Shown here: piece after piece, positions 1-6,453 of the stretch
Position numbering within the stretch: the first letter of the stretch is position 1
How the letters are laid out: each line of letters starts with the position of its first letter
NCBI GenBank assembly: GCA_900549675.1
Contig: URPG01000103.1
Location: 1 to 7,372, forward strand
Direction of reading: 5' to 3'
Source: an uncultured Oscillospiraceae bacterium
GTDB taxonomy: Bacteria; Bacillota; Clostridia; Oscillospirales; Acutalibacteraceae
DNA length: 7,372 nucleotides
Notes under the pieces: generated by a model
Told to the model about the DNA's origin: nothing
The model's input: the letters and a program-made list of their open reading frames with translations, nothing else
Database searches by the model: none
Program-made: the position numbers and the translations under genes

Positions 1-1131
1 AAATTTTCCATTGTTAAAGCCATAAAATTATTTGCAGTATCCATTGGTGTAACTTCATTAACCATGCTGACCAGCTCCGGATTTTTAGATTATAGCAATG
101 AAAATCCATGGCTGAACGTAAAAGAGGCTTCTCTCTTTAATGAAAACAATAGTTACACCTCAACCAGCATAAACACTTCCAAAAATAGTATAGACGACAA
201 AACCTATGTTATACCACTTGGTACGTCTTTTGGTATTAAGATTTTTACAGATGGAGTAATTGTCAGCTCTCTTTCGGAGGTTCAAACCGGCAATCAAATG
301 CTCTGCCCTGCTCGTGATGCCGGTATTAAGCCCGGAGATTATATTCTGTCCGTTAATGGAGAAACTGTCACTAATAATGCCAGTCTAGCACAATTAATTG
401 GAAAAAGTGGTGGAAATCCCATTGATTTAACAGTCAGAAGAGAGGACGGCACCTTTGATACCACGGTGTATCCTGTTTTTTCAGACAACTCTTTTAAAAC
501 AGGAATGTGGATTCGTGATAGTGCTGCAGGAATCGGTACCTTAACCTTTTATAATCCGCAAAGTAAAGTTTTTGCCGGTTTAGGGCACGGAATTTGTGAT
601 ATGGATACCAACGGCATTATGGAATTGGCCCACGGAGAACCTGCCGCCATTGAACTAGCAGGGATAACCAAAGGAGAGATTAACAAGCCCGGTCAGCTTA
701 GAGGATATTTTTCTTCTGATGAAGCCTTAGGTGAGTTACTTGCAAACAACGAAACCGGTGTTTATGGAACCTTTTTTGAGCCTCCTAAAGGTGAATTATT
801 AGAAGTAGCTAAAAAAGAAGAAGTAAAAACAGGTGATGTTGAAATCATTGCAAGTATTGATAATCAAGGTCCACAAAAATATAAAGCAGAAATTAAAAAA
901 ATTCAATCATTAGAACAAAACACAAAAAATCTAATCGTCAAAATTACAGATTCTCGTCTTTTGTCCACAACTGGGGGAATTGTACAAGGCATGAGTGGGT
1001 GTCCCATACTTCAAAATGGCAAGCTTGTAGGAGCTATCACTCACGTCTTTACAGAAGACCCAACCACAGGATATGGTATATTAGCAGCCACTATGGTCAA
1101 AGAAAGTGTCGTATTTAGTATGTCGAAGTAA
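1..1131 (+). CDS. spoIVB: SpoIVB-type sporulation serine peptidase (PDZ + S55), 5' end outside window
   Basis: The frame is open from base 1, so the start lies upstream. The 21 codons before the first in-window ATG (64) are in frame and continue a hydrophobic N-terminal anchor. Residue numbers below count from that ATG. A PDZ domain spans about 55–130 (DAGIKPGDYILSVNGE). The S55 peptidase domain follows, with the triad His175 (GLGHGICD), Asp296 (KITDSRLL) and Ser311 (GIVQGMSGCPIL). The Asp–Ser spacing of 15 equals that of B. subtilis D363/S378, as I recall it. The C-terminal THVFTEDPTTGYGI is also typical. In the known family this protease is secreted from the forespore into the intermembrane space and cleaves SpoIVFA, which triggers pro-SigmaK processing. 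The GMSGS motif reads GMSGC here, but the nucleophile serine is kept. The adjacent spo0A supports the call. The gene looks intact as far as it is visible. Confidence 0.96.
   Translation, partial: KFSIVKAIKLFAVSIGVTSLTMLTSSGFLDYSNENPWLNVKEASLFNENNSYTSTSINTSKNSIDDKTYVIPLGTSFGIKIFTDGVIVSSLSEVQTGNQMLCPARDAGIKPGDYILSVNGETVTNNASLAQLIGKSGGNPIDLTVRREDGTFDTTVYPVFSDNSFKTGMWIRDSAAGIGTLTFYNPQSKVFAGLGHGICDMDTNGIMELAHGEPAAIELAGITKGEINKPGQLRGYFSSDEALGELLANNETGVYGTFFEPPKGELLEVAKKEEVKTGDVEIIASIDNQGPQKYKAEIKKIQSLEQNTKNLIVKITDSRLLSTTGGIVQGMSGCPILQNGKLVGAITHVFTEDPTTGYGILAATMVKESVVFSMSK
1121..1127 (+). promoter_or_regulatory. 0A box (Spo0A binding site candidate) at the 3' end of spoIVB
   Basis: TGTCGAA matches the core 0A-box consensus TGNCGAA exactly. 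It overlaps the last codons of spoIVB, 152 nt before the spo0A start and about 90 nt before the candidate -10. Autoregulation of spo0A through upstream 0A boxes is established in B. subtilis. A 7-mer can occur by chance, so the support is its position rather than its rarity. Confidence 0.4.
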
Positions 1132-1201
1132 AGCGTTTTTTTGAATCTCTCGGTTTTAATCCACTTTTCGCTGTTTTTCGCTAAGATAATTTACCCAAAA
1201 A

Positions 1202-1208
1202 TTCGTCT
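1202..1208 (-). promoter_or_regulatory. 0A-like box just upstream of the spo0A -10
   Basis: The minus strand reads AGACGAA, one mismatch from TGNCGAA. It lies in the spacer directly upstream of the candidate extended -10 element, where a bound regulator would contact or block RNA polymerase. It is weaker than the perfect box at 1121 and is listed because the two flank the same promoter region. Confidence 0.25.
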
Positions 1209-1216
1209 AAAACTAT

Positions 1217-1225
1217 TGCTATAAT
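1217..1225 (+). promoter_or_regulatory. Extended -10 promoter of spo0A
   Basis: TG-C-TATAAT forms a perfect extended -10 (TGNTATAAT) for the main vegetative sigma factor. No good -35 hexamer is found 16–18 nt upstream (the region is AAAAAT), which fits an extended -10 promoter that does not need one. Transcription would start near 1232, leaving a leader of about 47 nt. I saw no clear SigmaH promoter in the 147-nt gap, although spo0A of B. subtilis has one. Confidence 0.5.
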
Positions 1226-1265
1226 TTGGGGCATATGGTAAAATAAATTCACTTTGAAAAATAAA

Positions 1266-1273
1266 TAGGAGGT
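1266..1273 (+). promoter_or_regulatory. Strong ribosome binding site of spo0A
   Basis: TAGGAGGT is nearly a full anti-Shine-Dalgarno match, 5 nt before the ATG at 1279. It fixes the start of spo0A. Confidence 0.85.
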
Positions 1274-1278
1274 CCGTT

Positions 1279-2043
1279 ATGGAAAAAGAATTAAAGGTAA
1301 TTATTTGTGCGGAAGACGGCGAATGGGGCCGAGATGAAACAGCACGTCTGCTTCAAAAAGGTTTAACTCCCATTTTTGTAAAACGTGACGGTAAGCTGCT
1401 CTTACAAAAGATCAGAGAAGCCAAACCTCACTTGGTGCTTATGGAATTGTTCATGCCCAACCTTGATGCAATCGGTGTTATTCAGTCTGTTTCCAATGAT
1501 TCGGATATCAAAAAGCCTGTTTGCATTGTCACTTCATCTTATACTACTCCTATGCTGGAAAGAGAAATCATCAACGCAGGTGCTTCACTTTTCCTCCTCT
1601 CACCCATTGACAAACTTGAAATTGCCGATAAAATGATTTCCATTTACAATTCAAAAGGAAAGCATTTTGAAAACGAGCCTGTCGCACCCGAACTTCGTGT
1701 CCATGTCACAGAAATTTTACATCAAATTGGAGTTCCTGCCCATATCAAGGGATATCATTACTTACGGGATTCTATCATTATGGCTGTAGAAAATCCGGAA
1801 ATAATCAATGCCGTTACTAAACAACTTTACCCTAGCGTTGCCAAGCAATACAGTACTACCAGTTCTCGTGTAGAAAGAGCAATACGCCATGCAATTGAGG
1901 TTGCTTGGGACAGAGGCGACGTAGATGTGCTTAATTCTTATTTTGGATATACCATTCATAACACACGTGGTAAGCCCACAAACAGCGAATTCATTGCTAT
2001 GATTTCCGATAAACTTTGTCTGCAAATTGCACACGTTTCTTAA
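1279..2043 (+). CDS. spo0A: Spo0A sporulation master regulator with a degenerate receiver domain
   Basis: A 254-residue response regulator with a receiver domain (about 5–125), a linker, and the Spo0A C-terminal DNA-binding domain (about 138–250). The effector domain is very close to B. subtilis Spo0A: EILHQIGVPAHIKGYHYLRD, then SRVERAIRHAIEVAW (recognition helix, about 196–210) and KPTNSEFIAM. The receiver fold is recognisable (FMPNLDAIG, GASLFLLSPID), but the switch residues are altered. The acidic pair is Glu12-Asp13, the phosphoacceptor position is Glu56 (LVLMELFMP; codon GAA at 1444–1446), the Thr85 switch residue is kept, and the conserved Lys108 is Ser. The family normally receives phosphate on Asp56, dimerises and binds 0A boxes to start sporulation. 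Here that phosphorylation should be impossible as drawn, so activity is inferred to be constitutive or controlled another way. The start is set by the RBS at 1266–1273. The gene follows spoIVB by 147 nt. Confidence 0.95.
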   Translation: MEKELKVIICAEDGEWGRDETARLLQKGLTPIFVKRDGKLLLQKIREAKPHLVLMELFMPNLDAIGVIQSVSNDSDIKKPVCIVTSSYTTPMLEREIINAGASLFLLSPIDKLEIADKMISIYNSKGKHFENEPVAPELRVHVTEILHQIGVPAHIKGYHYLRDSIIMAVENPEIINAVTKQLYPSVAKQYSTTSSRVERAIRHAIEVAWDRGDVDVLNSYFGYTIHNTRGKPTNSEFIAMISDKLCLQIAHVS

Positions 2044-2062
2044 TATCTATTTTATCAAACGC

Positions 2063-2125
2063 TATATATGGTTTTTGTCGAATCATCGGCAAATCAAGTG
2101 TTTTTACATTAATTCGACCATATAT
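2063..2125. repeat. Imperfect inverted repeat carrying a perfect 0A box, downstream of spo0A
   Basis: The left arm at 2063–2083 begins TATATATGG and ends TGTCGAAT. The right arm at 2112–2125 reads ATTCGACCATATAT. Reverse-complemented, the right arm equals the left arm apart from about six missing bases (the T-rich stretch). The left arm contains TTTTTGTCGAA (2072–2082), a perfect 0A box with its usual T-rich flank. The right arm contains GGTCGAA on the minus strand, one mismatch from the consensus. No gene covers this 130-nt stretch between the spo0A stop and the terminator. It may be a Spo0A-bound site or remnants of a duplicated operator; the function is inferred. Confidence 0.45.
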
Positions 2126-2176
2126 TCAATTATCAAAGATAACTTATACCTTTATTAAGGCAATTTACACAAAAAG

Positions 2177-2225
2177 AAAAGAAGAACTCGAAACATCAAG
2201 ATGAGAGGTTTCGAGTTCTTCTTTT
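2177..2225. terminator. Bidirectional intrinsic terminator between spo0A and the convergent ABC operon
   Basis: Perfect 18-bp complementary arms at 2177–2194 and 2208–2225 enclose a 13-nt loop. The GC-containing core GAACTCGAAAC is flanked by an A-run on the left and a T-run on the right, so the hairpin has a U-tract on both strands. It ends spo0A transcription on the + strand. On the minus strand it begins at the stop codon of the ABC subunit, with which the right arm just overlaps. Confidence 0.9.
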
Positions 2226-3061
2226 TATTCTTCTAACTGAGATGTATAAAGATGCCAATATGCACCTTTTTTCGCTAAAAGTTCTTCGTGACTGCCAATT
2301 TCTGCAATTCCTTTATTGGCAATATATAAAATTTTATCACAATTTTTTATCGTGGAAAGTCTGTGAGCAATAATAAAGGATGTTCTGCCTTTTAATAAAG
2401 CTTGTATGCCTGCTTGTAATTGCCGTTCGGTTTTTGCGTCAATAGAGGAAGTAGCTTCATCCAAGATAAGAATAGAAGGATTGGAAAGCAGTGTCCTAGC
2501 CAACGCAATCAACTGTTTTTGTCCTTGTGACAATCTCGAACCACGCTCATTGACTTCCGTGTAATAACCTTTCTCCATTTCCATGATAAATTCATGGGCA
2601 CAACCTGTTTTGGCGGCTTCAATTACTTCCTCATCAGTGGCATCCAACCGTCCATAACGAATATTATCCATAATTGTTCCTGAGAAAATAAAGCTGTCTT
2701 GAAGCATGATTCCCACATGTGTGCGCAGGGAGTGTAGCGTTACTTGGGATATATCATAATCATCCAGCAGCAACCTGCCTTCATTGATATTATAAAAACG
2801 AGAAAGTAAATTAACTACTGTCGTCTTACCGGCACCTGTAGGCCCAACCAAAGCAATAGATTCTCCACTTTTTACATGAAGATTAAAATTTTCAAGAATA
2901 TTAATCTTTCCGTCATAAGAGAATGTGACATTTTCAAACGTTACATCACCGCTGATGTCTTTTAATTCTTTTGCATTTTCTACATCATCTACTTCAACCG
3001 GTTCATCCAACAATTCAAAAATTCGCTCCAAATAAGCAACAGCATTAATAAAAGTAAATTT
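2225..3061 (-). CDS. ABC exporter subunit 2, nucleotide-binding half (3' part of a frame-split gene)
   Basis: This is the ATP-binding half of the second half-transporter. The frame is open up to 3244, but homology begins only near 3055–3061 with FINAVAYLERIFELLDEP, the usual TMD–NBD linker; the codons upstream of that are out-of-frame sequence. The ATPase motifs are all canonical: Walker A GPTGAGKTT, Q-loop LQDSF, signature LSQGQ, Walker B ILILDEATS with the catalytic Glu, and H-loop IIAHR. The LSQGQ variant is typical of the catalytically competent partner in heterodimeric exporters such as TM288. No RBS or start was found that would make this half independent, so it belongs with the membrane half at 2989–3987. 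Because every motif is intact, the split is recent, programmed, or a sequence error. It ends at the shared terminator. Confidence 0.85.
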   Translation of the reverse strand, partial: KFTFINAVAYLERIFELLDEPVEVDDVENAKELKDISGDVTFENVTFSYDGKINILENFNLHVKSGESIALVGPTGAGKTTVVNLLSRFYNINEGRLLLDDYDISQVTLHSLRTHVGIMLQDSFIFSGTIMDNIRYGRLDATDEEVIEAAKTGCAHEFIMEMEKGYYTEVNERGSRLSQGQKQLIALARTLLSNPSILILDEATSSIDAKTERQLQAGIQALLKGRTSFIIAHRLSTIKNCDKILYIANKGIAEIGSHEELLAKKGAYWHLYTSQLEE

Positions 3062-3987
3062 GACAACTGTAGAATTGGCTGCCAAAATCGCCAAGCATAT
3101 GAGGCGATGGCAATTAGAGTACCAATCTTCAATTCCGGCCCCAAAAGGGTAAAACCAATTAAATACATGGCCCCTACCACCCATGTAGCAATATTGTCTA
3201 CCGAAAATTGTATTAACTTCGATGTATACTGCGCTTTCATCCAACTTTTGCGATATTTAGTGTTCAATTTATCAAAAATTTCTGCGTTTTCTTCTTCTCT
3301 GGTAAAAACCTGTGTGATTTTCATACCTTCTAAACTTTCATGCAAATACGCATTTAAGTTGGAACTTTTGTTGGAAACATCTTGCCATGCCCGACGCTGT
3401 GCATTTTTGAGCATGAATATTACAATTAAAAATACAGGAACACCGGCAATAACAATCAATGCCAATTGAACATTGCAAATTAACATGAAAATAGCAATTA
3501 AAATAAGATTAAAAACTTCTAAAACAAAATTGATAATTCCGTTGGATAAGGCATCTGAAACACCATTGACATAATTGATAACTCGCGTCAATATTTTACC
3601 GTGCGGGCGGTCATCATAAAATTGAAACGAAAGTTTTTGCAGATGCATAAACAAATCTTTGCGAATATCATAAATAACATCCTGTCCGACTACCGTCATA
3701 ATGCGTGAACGCCATGTACCCAGCCAAACACTGACAACAATAGCCGCCAGCATAGCCGCGCCCAATAAAAGCAATTCCGTCATATTCTTTTCAGGAATAG
3801 CCACATTTAGTGCACGCTGCACAATCATAGGTCCCAATAATCCGCTCACTGCAGAAAAAAGCGATAACAGCAATGAAAGAATCATTTTGCCGCCATATTT
3901 TTTTATATAAACACCTGCACGAATAAGATGTTTAATATTAAATGGGGATTCAAGCCGTTCGTCCACGTCAAATCGATTTCTTGCCAT
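2989..3987 (-). CDS. ABC exporter subunit 2, transmembrane half (5' part of a frame-split gene)
   Basis: This is the type-I ABC exporter membrane domain. There is a cytosolic N-terminus of about 33 residues, then hydrophobic segments near 35–56, 72–90, 150–170 and 173–191, and further segments near 265–285. The coupling-helix region FYDDRPHGKILTRVINYVN and the SLEGMKITQVFTREEE stretch are typical of the family. Homology stops at residue 311 (FWQPILQLSN, Leu); the remaining 21 codons to the stop at 2989 are out of frame. A GA-rich RBS (GAGGGG) lies about 10 nt before the ATG. The gene starts 25 nt after the stop of the first subunit, so the two are co-transcribed. Joined to the half at 2225–3061 by a -1 shift, the product would be 587 residues, a normal half-transporter length. 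The substrate cannot be read from the sequence; multidrug or lipid exporters are the usual members. Confidence 0.85.
   Translation of the reverse strand: MARNRFDVDERLESPFNIKHLIRAGVYIKKYGGKMILSLLLSLFSAVSGLLGPMIVQRALNVAIPEKNMTELLLLGAAMLAAIVVSVWLGTWRSRIMTVVGQDVIYDIRKDLFMHLQKLSFQFYDDRPHGKILTRVINYVNGVSDALSNGIINFVLEVFNLILIAIFMLICNVQLALIVIAGVPVFLIVIFMLKNAQRRAWQDVSNKSSNLNAYLHESLEGMKITQVFTREEENAEIFDKLNTKYRKSWMKAQYTSKLIQFSVDNIATWVVGAMYLIGFTLLGPELKIGTLIAIASYAWRFWQPILQLSNLLLLMLLLIWSEFLNCWMNRLK
3055..3061 (-). other. Frame junction with an A AAT TTA slippery heptamer
   Basis: On the minus strand the reading frame of the membrane half reads TCA AAT TTA. The bases A AAT TTA fall in X XXY YYZ phase, the retroviral -1 slippery pattern used by Rous sarcoma virus. 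A -1 slip here continues as ACT TTT ATT AAT, which is the frame of the ATP-binding half. I saw no clear stem-loop or Shine-Dalgarno stimulator nearby. Compared with relatives (LSNFYNQ…), about two further residues are missing at this point. A 7-nt deletion therefore explains the junction equally well or better. Confidence 0.4.
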
Positions 3988-4012
3988 AAATTTATTTCCC
4001 CTCTCCCCTTGT

Positions 4013-5773
4013 TTAACCCACCTGTTCTTCTGTTATACCATTTTGCAAACGATAGACTTCACGATAATATCCGGGTCTTGCAATTAATTCTTCATGCGTA
4101 CCAATATCCACAATTTCACCATCATTTAAAATAACAATTTTATCTGCCTGCTTTGTTGTGGAAATACGTTGTGCAACCATAATTTTAGTGGCATGAAAAT
4201 CAAGTGAATGCAGTTGACTTTGAATATACTTTTCTGTTTCCATATCAACAGCCGAAGTAGTATCATCCAAAATTAAAATAGAAGGACGCACAGCCAACGC
4301 TCTTGCTAAGGCTATCCTTTGCTTTTGACCGCCTGAAAGCCCTGTTCCTCTCTCGCCAATCAGCGTATCAAAACCATCTGAAAGTTTCTCTACAAAATCC
4401 ACTGCTGCCATCTTGGCAAACTCTTTTACTTCTTCCTCTGGCATTTTTGAATTTCCATAAGCAATGTTGCCATCTACTGTATCGGAAAATAAAAATACAT
4501 CTTGTGTTGCAATCCCAATCGCAGAACGTAAAGATTTTAAATTATACATCCTCACTGAGATGTTATCAACCTTTACACAACCTTTTTGAGCATCCATCAA
4601 GCGAGGAATCAAATTAACTAAAGTAGTTTTTCCGGCACCGGTCGATCCCATAATTGCAACTGTTTCACCGGCATGTATTTTCAAATTGATGTTTTTCAAA
4701 ACTTCTTTTTTTCCAATTTTTAAAGAAACATCTGAAAACTCAATTTCTCCTTTGATATCGTTTTTAGATATTGCATCTTCCCGTGAAACAATTGTTGAGC
4801 GAGCATAAAAGAGTTCAATAATTTTATTAGCACTTGCAAAAAAGCGCTGCAAATCGTTGATTAACATCCCAATCATTCTCATCGGATTGGATAATGTCCA
4901 GCTTAGTCCATTAAACAGAGTGAATTGACCAATTGAAATTCTACCGCTGATAAGAAAAACACCTCCGACCAAGAGAACCGCTACAGAAAGTGATTGAGAA
5001 AATCCCTCAATAAACGGAGAAAACTGAAGCCATTTCATATTGGCTTTGATATTGGCATTACGATAAGCTTTATTTTTTTCATCAAAGCGCTTAATTTCAT
5101 AATCCTCACGGGCAAAGGCTTTTACCACACGATTACCGGCAATATTTTCTTGTGCATTGGTATTTAATTCTGAAAGCCTTTCCCGAATTTGCACAAATAG
5201 CGGATGGGCTGTTTTTGCAAATGTTTTGGTTAAAACAAAGATAACCGGCGTAATAGCAAGCAATGAGAGTGCAAAAAGCCAATCAATAATTAAAAAACAA
5301 ACCGATGCCGCAATGAACATAAACACACATTCAAGAATTTGAGGCAGAACCCATGCGGTGGTATGGCGCACCATATCCATATCTCCGGTAAGTCTGGTCA
5401 TCAAATCTCCAATTCGATTTCTTGAGTAAAAAACAGAATCTTGTGCCTGCATATTGGCATAAATATCCTTGCGTAATTTGTAAACCAATCTTTGTGAACA
5501 AACCTCATAAGTAATGGTAGATAAATATTGAAAGCTTGTTCTAAAAAAGGTAAACCCAATTAAAACTGATACCAAAAATATCAGAAGTGAACGAGTATCT
5601 TCATTCACCGTACCTCCCTCTTGCAAAGGGGCAAAAACCGAATCCATGATATGCGATATAATGAGCGAGTTACCTAAACTCATTATCGCCAACAGAATCG
5701 TAGATATTAAGGCGAATATGTACCGCTTGCGGCACCCTGTCAAGTTCTTCCAAATCCACTTTACTTGAAACAT
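4013..5773 (-). CDS. ABC exporter subunit 1, full half-transporter with a degenerate ATP site
   Basis: A 586-residue fused TMD–NBD protein (type-I exporter). Residue numbers below count from an ATG 7 codons upstream (5794). I prefer the ATG at 5773, which has GGAGGTG 4 nt before it, while the upstream ATG has no RBS. Six membrane segments lie within about 22–315, with RNRIGDLMTRLTGD in the first intracellular loop. NBD motifs are Walker A GSTGAGKTT (383–391), Gln431, LSGGQ (486–490), Walker B SILILDD (505–511) and Gln542 in VAQRIST. The catalytic Glu is Asp511 and the switch His is Gln542, the pattern of the degenerate-site subunit of heterodimers such as TM287. It is followed after 25 nt by the partner gene, whose catalytic residues are canonical. 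The complex would sit in the cytoplasmic membrane and export an unidentified substrate. Confidence 0.93.
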   Translation of the reverse strand: MFQVKWIWKNLTGCRKRYIFALISTILLAIMSLGNSLIISHIMDSVFAPLQEGGTVNEDTRSLLIFLVSVLIGFTFFRTSFQYLSTITYEVCSQRLVYKLRKDIYANMQAQDSVFYSRNRIGDLMTRLTGDMDMVRHTTAWVLPQILECVFMFIAASVCFLIIDWLFALSLLAITPVIFVLTKTFAKTAHPLFVQIRERLSELNTNAQENIAGNRVVKAFAREDYEIKRFDEKNKAYRNANIKANMKWLQFSPFIEGFSQSLSVAVLLVGGVFLISGRISIGQFTLFNGLSWTLSNPMRMIGMLINDLQRFFASANKIIELFYARSTIVSREDAISKNDIKGEIEFSDVSLKIGKKEVLKNINLKIHAGETVAIMGSTGAGKTTLVNLIPRLMDAQKGCVKVDNISVRMYNLKSLRSAIGIATQDVFLFSDTVDGNIAYGNSKMPEEEVKEFAKMAAVDFVEKLSDGFDTLIGERGTGLSGGQKQRIALARALAVRPSILILDDTTSAVDMETEKYIQSQLHSLDFHATKIMVAQRISTTKQADKIVILNDGEIVDIGTHEELIARPGYYREVYRLQNGITEEQVG

Positions 5774-5777
5774 TCTG

Positions 5778-5784
5778 CACCTCC
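5778..5784 (-). promoter_or_regulatory. RBS that decides the start of ABC subunit 1
   Basis: On the minus strand GGAGGTG lies 4 nt before the ATG at 5773 and downstream of the alternative ATG at 5794. This makes the internal ATG the better start and removes seven N-terminal residues from the longest frame. Confidence 0.75.
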
Positions 5785-5865
5785 GTGTTTTCATTTTCGA
5801 TGCCTATTGATTATCTTCTCCCCAATGAAAATAACAAACTAAAAAATAGGCTTTGGCATTTACCT

Positions 5866-5871
5866 ATTATA
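5866..5871 (-). promoter_or_regulatory. Possible -10 element of the ABC operon
   Basis: A perfect TATAAT on the minus strand lies 92 nt upstream of the ATG at 5773. The hexamer 17 nt upstream (CTTTTA) is a poor -35 and there is no TG extension, so this is only a candidate in very AT-rich DNA. Confidence 0.22.
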
Positions 5872-6011
5872 GCGAAGATGAGAAATAATAAAAGGGGTTT
5901 GCTCAAATTAATGTCCGTCATTTTATACAAAGTTATGCCTAATATTTTTATGCTAAAAAATCTCTCCAATAAAAACAATTTATCTTTCAAAATAAGAAAA
6001 ATGAAGAAATA

Positions 6012-6070
6012 AAAAATCAAAGAAGATCTGAACTTTACAGCAAATAAAATCCAGTTCTACTTTGATTTTT
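6012..6070 (-). terminator. Intrinsic terminator of the trmB–deacetylase unit
   Basis: Arms 6012–6030 and 6052–6070 pair over 19 bp with two mismatches (outer 11 bp perfect: AAAAATCAAAG / CTTTGATTTTT) around a 21-nt loop. Read on the minus strand it starts 11 nt after the deacetylase stop codon and ends in a T-rich run. The stem is AT-rich, so it may be modest in strength. Confidence 0.7.
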
Positions 6071-6081
6071 ATTCTTACAGT

Positions 6082-6453
6082 TTATTTGTCTTCTACTGTT
6101 TCAAATTGGAAAGGTTTGACCGTTTCGTCTAATACCGCAAAACGATACCCTTTTTCTTTTAACTGATTGACAATTTGCGGCAGCACCTTAATAACATCAT
6201 CTTTATCCGGCGTATTGTGCATTAAAATAACACTCTTACTGCCATAGCTAGCCTCTCTTACCGCACGCTCGACCTGTTCACTCGGCCCAAAACCTTCACT
6301 GTCACCATTGTGGGCATTCCAATCATGATGTACAAATCCACGTCGATCCATTTCTTTTAAGAGCTCTTTACGGATTTTAGCATTATATCCCGCATTGCTG
6401 CCCCCAGGAAAACGATAAATACCAGCGCGTTTGTGCGTGGCCTCATAATAATA
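6082..6453 (-). CDS. CE4 polysaccharide deacetylase, C-terminal half (3' part of a frame-split gene)
   Basis: This frame is -1 relative to the 5' part and carries the second half of the NodB/CE4 domain. It begins after a TGA at 6454–6456 and runs EATHKRAGIYRFPGGSN, with motif 3 RFPGGSN at 6394–6414. Motif 4 follows as HHDWNAHNGD, and motif 5 as SVILMHNTPDKDD. The first Met in this frame (MDRRG, 6351) lies inside the domain and has no RBS, so it is not a real start. These motifs supply the arginine, tryptophan and histidine of the deacetylase active site, so the enzyme would be dead without this half. Joined to the 5' part by one inserted base, the protein would be about 363 residues. It ends just before the terminator at 6012–6070. 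Confidence 0.83.
   Translation of the reverse strand, partial: YYYEATHKRAGIYRFPGGSNAGYNAKIRKELLKEMDRRGFVHHDWNAHNGDSEGFGPSEQVERAVREASYGSKSVILMHNTPDKDDVIKVLPQIVNQLKEKGYRFAVLDETVKPFQFETVEDK

Larger units (their letters stand above)
5774..6081. other. AT-rich spacer between the deacetylase and the ABC operon
   Basis: About 300 nt with no gene I can support. Short open frames on both strands here are low-complexity, Lys/Phe/Leu-rich and lack an RBS. The spacer holds the terminator of the deacetylase unit (6012–6070), a possible -10 for the ABC operon (5866–5871) and the RBS of ABC subunit 1 (5778–5784). Confidence 0.6.

Noticed and set aside
1165..1182. Direct repeat TTTTCGCT, two copies 10 bp apart, in the spoIVB–spo0A gap.
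   Set aside because: Only two short copies, no matching known operator, and only a 4-bp pairing with AGCG at 1132, too weak for a terminator.
2016..2204. A 62-codon + strand open frame overlapping the end of spo0A.
   Set aside because: It overlaps spo0A out of frame, runs into the terminator hairpin, has no RBS and resembles no family I know.
3062..3244. Possible independent start of the ABC ATPase half at the ATG at 3244.
   Set aside because: The first ~60 codons are the out-of-frame reading of the conserved membrane domain; no RBS and no homology, so this is a shadow start.
3107..5342. Several + strand open frames of 60–120 codons opposite the ABC genes.
   Set aside because: They are complementary-strand shadows of strongly conserved minus-strand ABC transporter sequence.
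5785..6020. Short open frames on both strands in the AT-rich spacer.
   Set aside because: They overlap each other, are low-complexity (Lys/Asn or Phe/Leu rich), have no RBS, and the minus-strand one runs through the terminator.
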